A stretch of DNA of 64,000 nucleotides from Nodosilinea sp. PGN35. Its GTDB lineage: Bacteria; Cyanobacteriota; Cyanobacteriia; Phormidesmidales; Phormidesmidaceae. The stretch spans positions 1,116,001-1,180,000 of the forward strand of contig NZ_JAQKQJ010000010.1 of NCBI RefSeq assembly GCF_029109325.1, given 5' to 3'. The position numbers were made by a program, and so were the translations under genes. A model generated the notes under the pieces. The model did not search any database, was not told the origin of the DNA, and was given only the letters and a program-made list of their open reading frames with translations. Shown here in pieces: positions 1 to 7,900 of the stretch; within the stretch, counting starts at the first letter, position 1, and each line of letters opens with the position of its first letter.

Positions 1-2487
1 AGTGCGCTACCGGCTCCACAATTTGAGGAGTTGAAGTTTGTGCTCAACCCACCACCGGGGATTGTGCCCGAGGGAATGGCGGCCCAGGGAAATCGGGTGG
101 CGGCGCTGCTGAGCTGGGTGGAGGGGGCGACGGGCTGCGGGCTAGGGCAGCTGGTTGAGGCGGTGGAGCAGCTTTGGCCGGGGTGTTTTGGGGATGGGGA
201 AGGTTGGGGAGATGGGGGAGATGGGGAAGTTGGGGGAGAGCTGCCGTGGATGGTGCCCTATGGGCGGAACCCTTACTTTACCGGGCGGGATGAGGTGCTG
301 GCGACGCTGTACCGGCAGCTACGCGATCGCCAGACAGCAGCGATCGCCCAAACTCAAGCAATTAGCGGGCTGGGGGGCATTGGCAAGACCCAGACGGCGG
401 TAGAGTATGCCTACCGCTACCGCGATGACTACCGCTATGTGTTTTGGGTGGGGGCCGATACGGAGCTGGAGTTGACCAGTGGCTATGTGGCGATCGCCCA
501 GCACCTCAACCTGCCGCTGAAAAATGCCGAAAACCAGGATGAAACGGTGCAGTCGGTGCGGGTGTGGCTGGGGCGAGAAGAGGGCTGGCTGCTAATTTTC
601 GACAACGCTGACCAGCCTGAACTAGTGCAGCCCTTTCTGCCGCGCGAGATTAAGGGCCACATTCTGGTGACATCCCGCGCCCAGGATTTTCAAGACCTGG
701 GCATTGTGCGGGCGATCGCGATGGAGACGCTGACCCCAGAAGATGCCGTAGCATTCCTCCTAACCCGCACCGGACGCATAAACCCTGTAGGGGCGAATGG
801 CATTCGCCCAATGCAGGGAATAAAACCTATCACGGACCTACCCAGCGGGCGAAATCCAATCGTTACGGGTTCAGGGCAATCACATGGGATTGCCCCTACG
901 GAATACACCGCCGCCACCGACCTCGCTGCCGAACTGGGCTACCTGCCCCTCGCCCTCGAACAGGCTGCCGCCTACATCGTCACCAACCGGGTGTCGTTTG
1001 CCGACTACCTCAACAGCTATCGCAAACAGCGGCTCAAGCGGCTCGAAAAAGCTAAGCCCAAGCTGGGCCACTATCCCGACTCTGTGGCCACCACCTGGGC
1101 CTTAAACCTGAAGGAGGTGCAAAAGGACGCCCCCGCCGCTGCGGCTCTGCTGAACTACTGCGCGTTTCTCCATCCCGATGCGATTCCCTTTAACCTCTTC
1201 ACCCAGGGGGCGGCAGAACTGGGAGAGCCCCTAGCCACAGCCCTAGCCGATGCAGCCGACGAGCCGCTAGATCTCTACGATTTGTTGAACCCACTGGGCC
1301 GCTATTCACTAATTCGAGTGGAGCCAGAGAACCAGAGCTTTAGCCTGCATCGTCTCGTGCAAGAGGTGATACGGGCTGAGTTGGGGGATGACGGGTGTAA
1401 AAACTGGGTAGAGCCGCTGTTTAGGGCAATGGGGCAGCTGATGCCGTCTAAAGACAAAGACTCCACTTACCAGGACTGGCCTACCATAGCCCCGCTCGTC
1501 AACCATGTGCGAGACCTAGCGCACTACTGTCAACAGAAGAAGGCAGCTTCTATTGCTGCTGCCAACATATTCCATGTGGCAGGAACATATCTGCTAGAAA
1601 GAGGACGGTATGTTCTGGCTAAGCCCCTCCTACAGCAAGCGTTAGAGCTACGAAAGAGCTTGCTTGGTAGGGAGAGTAAAGATGTTGCAACCAGCTTAAA
1701 TGGATTGGCTAGAACCCACGAACTGCAAGGGCGCTACAGTGAGGCCGCCCCCCTGTTCCAGGAGGCTTTGGCGATGCGGAAACGCCTCTTAGGCGAGAAG
1801 CATCCCGATGTGGCTATTAGCCTCAACAATTTGGCTGCGCTCTACGTCAGTCAAGGACGCTACAGTGAGGCCGATCCTCTTTACCAAGAGGCGTTGGCAA
1901 TGTGGAAACGGCTTTTAGGCGACGAGCACGCCAATATAGCAACTAGCCTCAACAATTTGGCCCATCTCTACAACAGTCAAGGACGTACCAGCGAGGCCGA
2001 GATCCTTTATGAAAAGGCGTTGACAATGAGAAAACGGCTCTTAGGGAACGAGCATCCCGATGTGGCCCAAAGCCTCAACAATTTGGCTTTTCTCTACACC
2101 AGTCAAAGGCGCTACCGCGAGGCCGAACCCTTCTACCAAGAGGCGTTGTCGATGCGAAAACTTCTTTTAGGCGACAAGCATCCCGATGTGGCCCAAAGCC
2201 TCAGCAATCTGGCGGCACTTTACTGCAATCAAGGGCGCTATAGCACTGCAGAGCCCTACCTAAAGAAAGCCCTCCGGCTTCTGCATCAACTGCTGGGTAA
2301 CGAGCACCCAAACGTGGGCCGAGTGACTGATAATTTTGGCCTTCTCTATGCCGCCCAGGGCCGTACCGAAGAAGCGCGATCGCTCTACCAGCAAGCCCTC
2401 GCCATCCTCGAACCCAAGCTAGGGGCCGAGCACCCCTGGACCGTGCGCTGCCGCGAAAATTTGGCCAAGGTAGAGAAGAGTAAGTAG
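1..2487 (+). CDS. STAND NTPase: effector-associated domain, NB-ARC and TPR repeats (5' end outside window)
   Basis: The reading frame is open from base 1, so the start probably lies upstream. A TTG at 31 is possible, but the codons before it fit the effector-associated (EAD1-like) domain and read PAPQFEELKFVLNPPPG. Counting from base 31, residues 1-50 finish that domain and 52-70 form a Gly/Asp-rich linker. The NTPase follows, with P-loop GLGGIGKTQ near 113-121, Walker B WLLIFDNAD, a sensor-like ILVTSR, LGYLPLALEQ and a LHRLVQ motif matching NB-ARC winged-helix ends. About six 42-residue TPRs of the kinesin-light-chain type (HPDVA..LNNLA..Y..QGRY.EAEPLYQEAL) fill the C-terminus. Proteins of this design are signal-sensing switches that recruit effectors through EAD-EAD contacts, and many act in antiviral or cell-suicide systems. 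The effector partner is not visible here. A palindromic repeat is inserted in frame at 787-899. Confidence 0.85.
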   Translation, partial: SALPAPQFEELKFVLNPPPGIVPEGMAAQGNRVAALLSWVEGATGCGLGQLVEAVEQLWPGCFGDGEGWGDGGDGEVGGELPWMVPYGRNPYFTGRDEVLATLYRQLRDRQTAAIAQTQAISGLGGIGKTQTAVEYAYRYRDDYRYVFWVGADTELELTSGYVAIAQHLNLPLKNAENQDETVQSVRVWLGREEGWLLIFDNADQPELVQPFLPREIKGHILVTSRAQDFQDLGIVRAIAMETLTPEDAVAFLLTRTGRINPVGANGIRPMQGIKPITDLPSGRNPIVTGSGQSHGIAPTEYTAATDLAAELGYLPLALEQAAAYIVTNRVSFADYLNSYRKQRLKRLEKAKPKLGHYPDSVATTWALNLKEVQKDAPAAAALLNYCAFLHPDAIPFNLFTQGAAELGEPLATALADAADEPLDLYDLLNPLGRYSLIRVEPENQSFSLHRLVQEVIRAELGDDGCKNWVEPLFRAMGQLMPSKDKDSTYQDWPTIAPLVNHVRDLAHYCQQKKAASIAAANIFHVAGTYLLERGRYVLAKPLLQQALELRKSLLGRESKDVATSLNGLARTHELQGRYSEAAPLFQEALAMRKRLLGEKHPDVAISLNNLAALYVSQGRYSEADPLYQEALAMWKRLLGDEHANIATSLNNLAHLYNSQGRTSEAEILYEKALTMRKRLLGNEHPDVAQSLNNLAFLYTSQRRYREAEPFYQEALSMRKLLLGDKHPDVAQSLSNLAALYCNQGRYSTAEPYLKKALRLLHQLLGNEHPNVGRVTDNFGLLYAAQGRTEEARSLYQQALAILEPKLGAEHPWTVRCRENLAKVEKSK
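787..899. repeat. MITE-like palindromic repeat inserted in frame in the NB-ARC gene
   Basis: The element begins GTAGGGGC (787-794) and ends GCCCCTAC (892-899), a perfect 8-bp terminal inverted repeat. Each end carries its own short palindrome (gggcgaatggcattcgccc and gggcaatcacatgggattgccc). It lies inside the NTPase coding region between the LLTRTGR segment and the ATDLAAELGYLPLAL segment, and adds roughly 40 codons without a stop. A 24-bp palindrome with the same GTAGGGGC ends lies between genes at 39650-39673. This looks like a cyanobacterial intergenic repeat that has become protein-coding. Confidence 0.7.
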
Positions 2488-2505
2488 GTTTTTGAATAGA
2501 TACTT

Positions 2506-2510
2506 GGAGG
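2506..2510 (+). promoter_or_regulatory. Ribosome binding site of the decayed antitoxin gene
   Basis: GGAGG lies 9 bases before the ATG at 2520 (MKAYEF...) and 3 bases before the ATG at 2514. It supports 2520 as the ancestral start and does not fit the in-frame ATGs at 2530 or 2551. Confidence 0.6.
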
Positions 2511-2519
2511 TGAATGGCG

Positions 2520-2739
2520 ATGAAAGCATATGAATTTGCGGGGGGAAGCAATGGCCGATGGGCAGCTCAAATTGCCAGAGTCGGCCCTGGCGCAGTTGGC
2601 AGGGCATCACGCCGTCAGAGTCATTGTGTTAGTGCAAGACTCGCCAGAAGGAGAGGAAGAAGCCGAGTGGAATGCTATGGCAACTGAGCAATTTTTGGTG
2701 GGCTACAGCGAAGCCGATGCCATCTACGACACGCTGTAG
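2520..2739 (+). pseudogene. MazE/AbrB-type antitoxin, frameshifted
   Basis: The ATG at 2520 begins MKAYEFAG, a typical start for small cyanobacterial antitoxins, and has a GGAGG site. After a run of six G (2540-2545) the frame is lost. If one G is removed the frame continues as EAMADGQLKLPESALAQLAGHHAVRVIVLV, the usual antitoxin body, through to the TAG at 2739. As it stands, only a shortened protein from 2530 or 2551, without the normal N-terminus, could be made. The downstream toxin is also truncated, so the module looks dead or nearly so. A sequencing error in the G run is the main alternative. Confidence 0.6.
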
Positions 2740-2741
2740 CC

Positions 2742-2813
2742 ATGACCATCTATGAGCCAGGGGATGTGGTTTTGCTGGCGTTACCTTTCACCGACGGCAT
2801 TCGTCAAAAATAG
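2742..2813 (+). pseudogene. MazF/PemK-type toxin remnant
   Basis: The ATG sits 2 bases after the antitoxin stop. It encodes 23 residues (MTIYEPGDVVLLALPFTDG...) and then a TAG. The N-terminus matches the start of MazF-family mRNA interferases (GDVVLL.FPFTD), which are normally about 110 aa. The rest of the fold is missing, and the opposing permease gene ends at 2850. Only the first beta strands remain, so no RNase activity is expected. Confidence 0.6.
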
Positions 2814-2849
2814 CGCCCAGATTTGGTTTTGCCGCGCAGTTTGGCGGTG

Positions 2850-3665
2850 CTAAACTTGCCCCCGCTGACGCTTGACCACCGCAGAATAGGCAAAAAATGC
2901 AATCAAAATCAGCGACGCCGAAAAGATTGTCGTCAGCGTGCCCAGGGCGTAGAGGGCCGGAGAGGTGACGTTGGTGGTCATGCCAAAGATCTCCAGCGGC
3001 AGGGTGTTGCGCTGGCCCGACACCAGCGACGTGCGGGTGAACTCGTCGTAGGAGAGGGTAAAGGTGAGCAGGCCCACCCCCAGCAGGCTGGGGGCAATCA
3101 GCGGCATGACGATTTCCCAGAAGGTTTTGGAGTCGGTGGCCCCCAGGTCGCGGGCGGCCTCCTCGTAGGAGGGGTTAAAGCGGTTGAAGATACCCAGCAT
3201 GATCAAAAACGCGATCGGCAGCGTCCAGGTGAGGTGTGCCCCCAGCCCCGAGGTAAACCAGTTGGTGGGCCAGCCCATCACCTGAAACACCACGCCAATG
3301 CCCAGAGAGACCAGAATGCTGGGCACGATCAGGCTGGCGATGGTCATGTAGAAGATCACCGTGGAGCCCTTGAAGCGCTGGCGAAAACCCATGCTGGCCA
3401 GCACCGAGGCGGCAATGGTGATGGCCATGACGGCGATGCCGAGCAGGAGCGATCGCAAAAACGGCTCAATAAAATTGCCCACCCGCTGCTCTTGAAACAC
3501 CTGCCCCAGCCAGTAAAAGCTAAAACCCCGCATGGGGAAGGTTAGCCCGCCGTCGGGTCCCTGGAGTGACAGCATGAAAATGGTGATCATCGGGCCGTAG
3601 AGAAACAGCACGAAGAGGCAAAAGAAAGCGAGGAGAAGGTAGAAGGAAAGCGATCGCTTTTGCAT
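2850..3665 (-). CDS. potC: ABC transporter permease, PotC-like (polyamine/opine type)
   Basis: An inner-membrane permease of a binding-protein-dependent importer, about 271 aa from the ATG at 3665 (MQKRSLSFYLLLAFF). I prefer this start because the upstream in-frame extension to 3698 is not conserved-looking and enters the spacer. About six hydrophobic segments are visible. The cytoplasmic EAA loop reads AARDLGATDSKTFWEIVMPLIAPSL, the contact site for the ATPase. It is the last gene of a four-gene minus-strand operon, after the PotB-like gene with a 133-base spacer. The family assignment as PotC (spermidine/putrescine) rests on overall likeness, and the true substrate could be another small cation or amine. 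Confidence 0.85.
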   Translation of the reverse strand: MQKRSLSFYLLLAFFCLFVLFLYGPMITIFMLSLQGPDGGLTFPMRGFSFYWLGQVFQEQRVGNFIEPFLRSLLLGIAVMAITIAASVLASMGFRQRFKGSTVIFYMTIASLIVPSILVSLGIGVVFQVMGWPTNWFTSGLGAHLTWTLPIAFLIMLGIFNRFNPSYEEAARDLGATDSKTFWEIVMPLIAPSLLGVGLLTFTLSYDEFTRTSLVSGQRNTLPLEIFGMTTNVTSPALYALGTLTTIFSASLILIAFFAYSAVVKRQRGQV

Positions 3666-3798
3666 GGGTGAAATTACCAACGTTCTTGAGCTTGCCATCT
3701 CCTCCTGGGAGGGGTGCCCAACAGGGCGGGGTGGGTCTGCAAGGTTCTGGACTGACCCACCCCTACCCCTCCCAGGAGGGGATTTTAGGAACCCGTTT

Positions 3799-4653
3799 CT
3801 ACAGTTCTTTGCGGATATCCAGCACCCGCAGAATTGAGATGATAATCAGCATGGTTACCGTCAACAGCACCATAGCGTTGGCCGCCGCCAGTGGGTACTG
3901 CAAGCTGCCAATCTGAGTTTGAATTAGCTTGCCCACCGAGGCCGATTGACCGCCCCCCATCAGGCGCACGGTGACAAATTCGCCCATAATCAGCGTGACA
4001 ATAAAAATTGAGCCGATCGCAATGCCCGGAGCCGACAGGGGCAAAATCACTTCTTTGAAGATCTGAAAGCCCGAGGCCCCCAGATCTTCGGCGGCGGTGA
4101 CGAGCGATCGCTCAATTCGCATCAGGCTGTTAAAAATTGGCGCAATCATAAAGATGATGTAGAGGTGCACCATGCCCAGCACCACGGCAAAGTCTGAGAA
4201 CAGCAAAAACTGGAGCGGATCCTGAATCAAACCCAGGCCCATCAGCGTCTGGTTGACCAAGCCCTCTCGCCCCAGCAGCGGTACCCAGGAGATCATGCGA
4301 ATGATATTCGACGTCCAAAAGGGAATGGTGCACACCAGAAACAGCAGAATTTGCCACTCCAGCTTCGGCACATGGAACGCTAGAAAATAGGCTACCGGGT
4401 AGCCAATCAGCAGCGTTCCCAGCCAGGTCAACGCCAAAAATTTGAAGGTGTTTAGATAGGTCTTGAGGGTGACGCTGGTCAAAATGCCTCGATAGTTGTC
4501 GAGGGTAAAGGCCGGAGTCATAGAGTAGCCGTTAAACTCCCAGAAGCTCACCACCCCAATCATTACGATGGGGAACACCAAAAACATGAGAAAAACCAAT
4601 GTCTGCGGTGTAATGAGCGCGTAGGGCTTGAGGGTTTTCCAGGTTTCAGACAT
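3799..4653 (-). CDS. potB: ABC transporter permease, PotB-like
   Basis: First permease of the same importer, about 284 aa from the ATG at 4653 (MSETWKTLKPYALITPQTLVFLMFLVFP). The longer frame to 4731 reads through a G-rich low-complexity spacer and gives a Pro/Ser-rich leader that is unlikely to be real. Six hydrophobic helices are visible, with an EAA loop AAEDLGASGFQIFKEVILPLSAPGI. It pairs with the PotC-like protein to form the membrane channel. It lies 124 bases after the binding-protein gene, and that spacer contains a perfect hairpin. Confidence 0.87.
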   Translation of the reverse strand: MSETWKTLKPYALITPQTLVFLMFLVFPIVMIGVVSFWEFNGYSMTPAFTLDNYRGILTSVTLKTYLNTFKFLALTWLGTLLIGYPVAYFLAFHVPKLEWQILLFLVCTIPFWTSNIIRMISWVPLLGREGLVNQTLMGLGLIQDPLQFLLFSDFAVVLGMVHLYIIFMIAPIFNSLMRIERSLVTAAEDLGASGFQIFKEVILPLSAPGIAIGSIFIVTLIMGEFVTVRLMGGGQSASVGKLIQTQIGSLQYPLAAANAMVLLTVTMLIIISILRVLDIRKEL

Positions 4654-4711
4654 AGGGAGAGGGGAGTGATGGGGTGGGGAGTGGGGAGTGAGGGATGGGG
4701 TGGGGAGGATG

Positions 4712-4748
4712 GGGGAGATAGGGAAGCTCAACGCTTCCCTATCTCCCC
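4712..4748 (-). terminator. Perfect 16-bp hairpin between the binding-protein and permease genes
   Basis: GGGGAGATAGGGAAGC (4712-4727) pairs exactly with 4733-4748 around a 5-base loop. It lies just past the end of the binding-protein gene and before potB on the minus strand. There is no T run. It may protect the upstream message or attenuate the permease genes, which would give more binding protein than permease, as is common for such importers. The flanking sequence is G-rich low complexity. Confidence 0.5.
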
Positions 4749-4776
4749 TACCTTCCCTATCCCCTCATCTGTCTCC

Positions 4777-6081
4777 CTAGGAGGCGATAAACTCGTTCCA
4801 CTTCTGCACCAGGTAGGTGTTTTCTTCCATCGTCGAGTTCCAGCAGACGATGTTGCCGAAGCGCTCGTCAAAGGAGCCGCCGTCGCGGGTAACGCCGGAC
4901 TTGGCCAGGGTCTTACCGAAGGGGTCAACCATATCTTCGGCGGCGGGCTTGCCTTCGTACCAGAAGTCCCACTCAGCGGCAGACATAAACTTGCGGGCGG
5001 TTTCGGGGGCGGCGCTGTAGTAGCCCTGGCGACCGAGGAAGGCCCCCACCCAGCCGTCGAGCATCCAGTTGATGTACTCGTAGGCGGCGTCGAGTTTGAC
5101 CCCCTCCAAATTTTTCGAGAGGCCGATGCCGCCGCCCCAGCCCCGGTAGCCCTCCTTGAGGGGGGCGTAGATACACTCGGTGCCCTGGGACTGGACGGCG
5201 GTGACGGCGGGGGACCACATCGATTGCAGCACCACTTCCCCAGAGTTCATCAGGTTGACTGACTCGTCGAAGGTTTTCCAGAAGGCGCGGAACTGTCCAC
5301 TGCGCTTCTGCTCCTTCAAAATTTCGATGATTTGGTCGATTTCGGCGCGGGTCATGTTGCCCTTGTCGCCAAAGGTCATCAGCCCCAGGGATTCGGCCAC
5401 CATGGCGGCATCCATGATGCCAATTTGGGGAATGTCGAGGATGGAGGTCTTGCCTCTGAACTCGGGGTTGAACAGCTCGCCCCAGCTCTCGATGGTGCGG
5501 CCTACCAGGTCGGGGCGGTAGCCCAGAGTATCGGCGTTGTACTGGAAGGGAATCAGGGTGGCGTAGTCGGTAGGGGTAGTCGAAAACTCCTTCGAGTCGG
5601 GGCCGGTGAGGTACTGCACGCGGTAGGGAGCGGTGCCCTGGGAGTCTTCGACCGGCATGCCCTTAAACTCGCCGGTTCTAAAGAAGGAGACAATCTGGTC
5701 GTAATTGGTGACGCGCTTGATGTCGATGGGCTGGAGGTTGCCGGAGGGCACCACCAGGGGCAGGCTGAAGTATTCGCCGTCGAAGATGTCGTACTGGCCG
5801 GGCTGGGTGATGGCGATCTGGTTGTTCTCTTCGGTGCTCAGCGCCCGCATGTCGAACTTAAAGCCCAGGTCTTCCTGGGCCTTGTCGCGAATGTCGTTGA
5901 TCTGCGAGACGCCGGTACCAATCAGCCGCAGGGTGACGTCCTTGGTTTGGTTGGTGTTGACCTGGGGTCCGGGGGCGGGGTTGTTGGGGGTGCCCGAGGG
6001 CGCGGCGCAGCGGGTAGCGGTGAGAAATGCCCCAGCGGCGAGGCCGGTGCGGATGACGTGGCGACGAGAAAACTTAGCCAT
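4777..6081 (-). CDS. potD: ABC transporter substrate-binding protein, PotD-like, Tat-type signal
   Basis: Periplasmic solute-binding protein of about 434 aa, from the ATG at 6081 (MAKFSRRHVIRTGLAAGAFLTATRCAAP). A twin-arginine motif (SRRHVI) precedes the hydrophobic stretch, so export in folded form through Tat is likely. A Cys follows at residue 25, but R at -1 makes a poor lipobox. The body (DIFDGEYFSLP, IPFQYNADTLGYRPD, SWGELFNPEFRGKTSI, YEYINWMLDGWVGAFLGRQGYYS) matches the family of spermidine/putrescine and related binding proteins. The frame extends upstream to 6462 only as a shadow of the ATPase gene. It lies 71 bases after the ATPase gene. Confidence 0.88.
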   Translation of the reverse strand: MAKFSRRHVIRTGLAAGAFLTATRCAAPSGTPNNPAPGPQVNTNQTKDVTLRLIGTGVSQINDIRDKAQEDLGFKFDMRALSTEENNQIAITQPGQYDIFDGEYFSLPLVVPSGNLQPIDIKRVTNYDQIVSFFRTGEFKGMPVEDSQGTAPYRVQYLTGPDSKEFSTTPTDYATLIPFQYNADTLGYRPDLVGRTIESWGELFNPEFRGKTSILDIPQIGIMDAAMVAESLGLMTFGDKGNMTRAEIDQIIEILKEQKRSGQFRAFWKTFDESVNLMNSGEVVLQSMWSPAVTAVQSQGTECIYAPLKEGYRGWGGGIGLSKNLEGVKLDAAYEYINWMLDGWVGAFLGRQGYYSAAPETARKFMSAAEWDFWYEGKPAAEDMVDPFGKTLAKSGVTRDGGSFDERFGNIVCWNSTMEENTYLVQKWNEFIAS

Positions 6082-6152
6082 AGTTAGCAGTTCAATGAAC
6101 GACGAAGGATTGTGTAGGTTGTGGAGGAGAACGCTAGATTGACCGGATCGGC

Positions 6153-7328
6153 CTAGTGGGGCAGAAAAACGCAGTCGGCGGCGGCCCAGTCGAGCACCAC
6201 CGTTTGCCCCTCTGCGAAGGACGTAGTGAGCCAGTCGGGGGTGCGGGCTTTGTAGAGCACCTCCATACCGCTGCGCTCGAGCACCAGGGAGACGCGGGTG
6301 ACGTAGCCGGTAAATTCGACGGCGGTAATGCGGGCGGTGACCCGGTTGGTGGCGGGGCCGCAGCCCGAGGTTTCGGCTTCGGCCAGCGACTTGATCGCCA
6401 TCAGGTCGGCGCGAATGCAGCAGGCGGCTTCGGTGCCCACCTGGGCATAGTCGCCGAGGCACAGCAGGGTGCCCAGGGAAGGCACCTCCATTTGAATCAG
6501 CTGGCCATTGGTGTCTTGCACGGCGCTGGTGACGGTGCCCGCAAAGATGTTGTTGTCGCCGGTAAAGCGGGCGACAAATTTAGACAGGGGCCGGGTGAAA
6601 ATTTCGCTGGGGGTGCCCACCTGATCGACCCGACCGTGATCCATCACCACAATTTGGTCGGAGAGGGAGTAGGCTTCGTCCTGGTTGTGGGTGACCTGGA
6701 TGAAGGTCATGCCGAACTGGCGCTGGAGCTTGCGCAGTTCGCCGCGAGTTTTGACCCTGAGCGATTCGTCGAGGGCGCTGAGGGGCTCGTCGAGCATGAG
6801 CACCTGGGGGCGGGTGACCAGGGCGCGGGCCAGGGCGACCCGCTGCTGCTGGCCACCGCTGAGCTGGGCGGGCTTGCGATCGCTAAATCCACTCAACCCC
6901 ACCACTTCCAGAATTTCCCCGACGCGGTGGTGCCGGTCTTCTTTGGCCATGCCGCGCATTTTGAGGCCAAAATCGACGTTGTTCCACACGGTTTTGTGGG
7001 GAAACAGAGCGTAGTTTTGGAACATCATCGCCGTGTTGCGCTGGGTGGCAGGAATGCCGTTGATGCGCGTCTCACCGATGTAAATATCGCCTTCCGAAAT
7101 ATCTTCGTGGCCCGCAATCATGCGCATGGTAGTGGTTTTGCCGCAGCCGCTGGGGCCGAGCAAACAGGTGTATGACCCGGCTGGAATGTCGAGGGTAATG
7201 TTTTGCACCGCTGCAAACGAGCCGTATCTCTTGGTCACATCCCGCAGGGAAACGCCTTTGGCATCGGCCTGAAGTTCCTCAGGCACCGCCTCAACGGTAA
7301 GCACAGGTTCGATCTGAATGTCTTGCAT
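6153..7328 (-). CDS. potA: ABC transporter ATPase, PotA-like
   Basis: ATPase of the importer, 391 aa. Residues 25-260 form the nucleotide-binding domain: Walker A GPSGCGKTT at 58-66, Q-loop Gln104, signature LSGGQQQRVALARAL from 156, Walker B LMLDEP at 177-182 and the switch His in QVTHNQDEA. A C-terminal TOBE-type domain follows (VTARITAVEFTGYVTRVSLVL). It is the first gene of the operon, so the promoter should lie in 7329-7900. The arrangement ATPase, binding protein, permease, permease is typical of polyamine and related transporters. Confidence 0.9.
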   Translation of the reverse strand: MQDIQIEPVLTVEAVPEELQADAKGVSLRDVTKRYGSFAAVQNITLDIPAGSYTCLLGPSGCGKTTTMRMIAGHEDISEGDIYIGETRINGIPATQRNTAMMFQNYALFPHKTVWNNVDFGLKMRGMAKEDRHHRVGEILEVVGLSGFSDRKPAQLSGGQQQRVALARALVTRPQVLMLDEPLSALDESLRVKTRGELRKLQRQFGMTFIQVTHNQDEAYSLSDQIVVMDHGRVDQVGTPSEIFTRPLSKFVARFTGDNNIFAGTVTSAVQDTNGQLIQMEVPSLGTLLCLGDYAQVGTEAACCIRADLMAIKSLAEAETSGCGPATNRVTARITAVEFTGYVTRVSLVLERSGMEVLYKARTPDWLTTSFAEGQTVVLDWAAADCVFLPH

Positions 7329-7900
7329 AGTAGGGCCGCGATCTAGAGCCGGGTTGAGCGTAAAAACAGCCAGCAGGAGCCAACTTCACCGCGTTGATGA
7401 ATCAACGCCCTCAGTCAGCCTAGTTATAGGGTTCTCTCTAGCTGTGCACTGTATGCAGGGATACAGTTTTGCCGCCGGCAGCAGCCAGAAAAGAGGTTCT
7501 GCCGATTGTTTGTCTAGCTCCTTAGGGCAGGTTTGTGGCCAAAAGTATACGACCAGTCAGCGGATTTTTGTAAACCCTGGTTAATAGCTTGTAATCGATA
7601 CAAAACTTTAAGCAATGTCTAAGGAAATATGACAAAGCTCTGCCAGGTTGCCTTTGGTCTTGAACAATTAAGGCATTGGTAAAGTACCCCACGGTTCGTT
7701 GATCCCTAGCCCGGAAGGTAGAAGTTCTGGGCGGGTTTTGTGTGTCTTGACTGGCTTGAAATGACTCCTGGAATTTCCCAGCCTTGGTGGGCCGTGCTCA
7801 CTCGGTGGCGGCCATAGTTGCTAGATGAAACGGAGATTTCAAAGCTTTCTAAACATCTCCTAGCTGTTTCCCTATTGATTACCCCAGAGAGATATTTGTA
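7329..7900. other. Divergent intergenic region between the ABC and PTS operons
   Basis: The 572 bases hold no convincing ORF and no repeat that I recognise. They are more AT-rich toward 7550-7680 and must contain the promoters of both the minus-strand ABC operon and the plus-strand PTS operon. I could not pick out a confident -10/-35 pair or an operator. The sequence before the PTS start (ccagagagatattt) has a weak GAGAG ribosome site. Confidence 0.5.

Noticed and set aside
2823..3545. Plus-strand frame of 240 codons opposite the PotC-like permease
   Set aside because: It has a His/Gln/Gly/Arg-rich composition typical of the antisense of a GC-rich membrane-protein gene, and has no ribosome site.
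6082..6462. N-terminal extension of the binding-protein frame to 6462
   Set aside because: It runs through the ATPase coding region on the same strand in another frame and has Arg/Pro-rich shadow composition; the Tat-type start at 6081 is clear.
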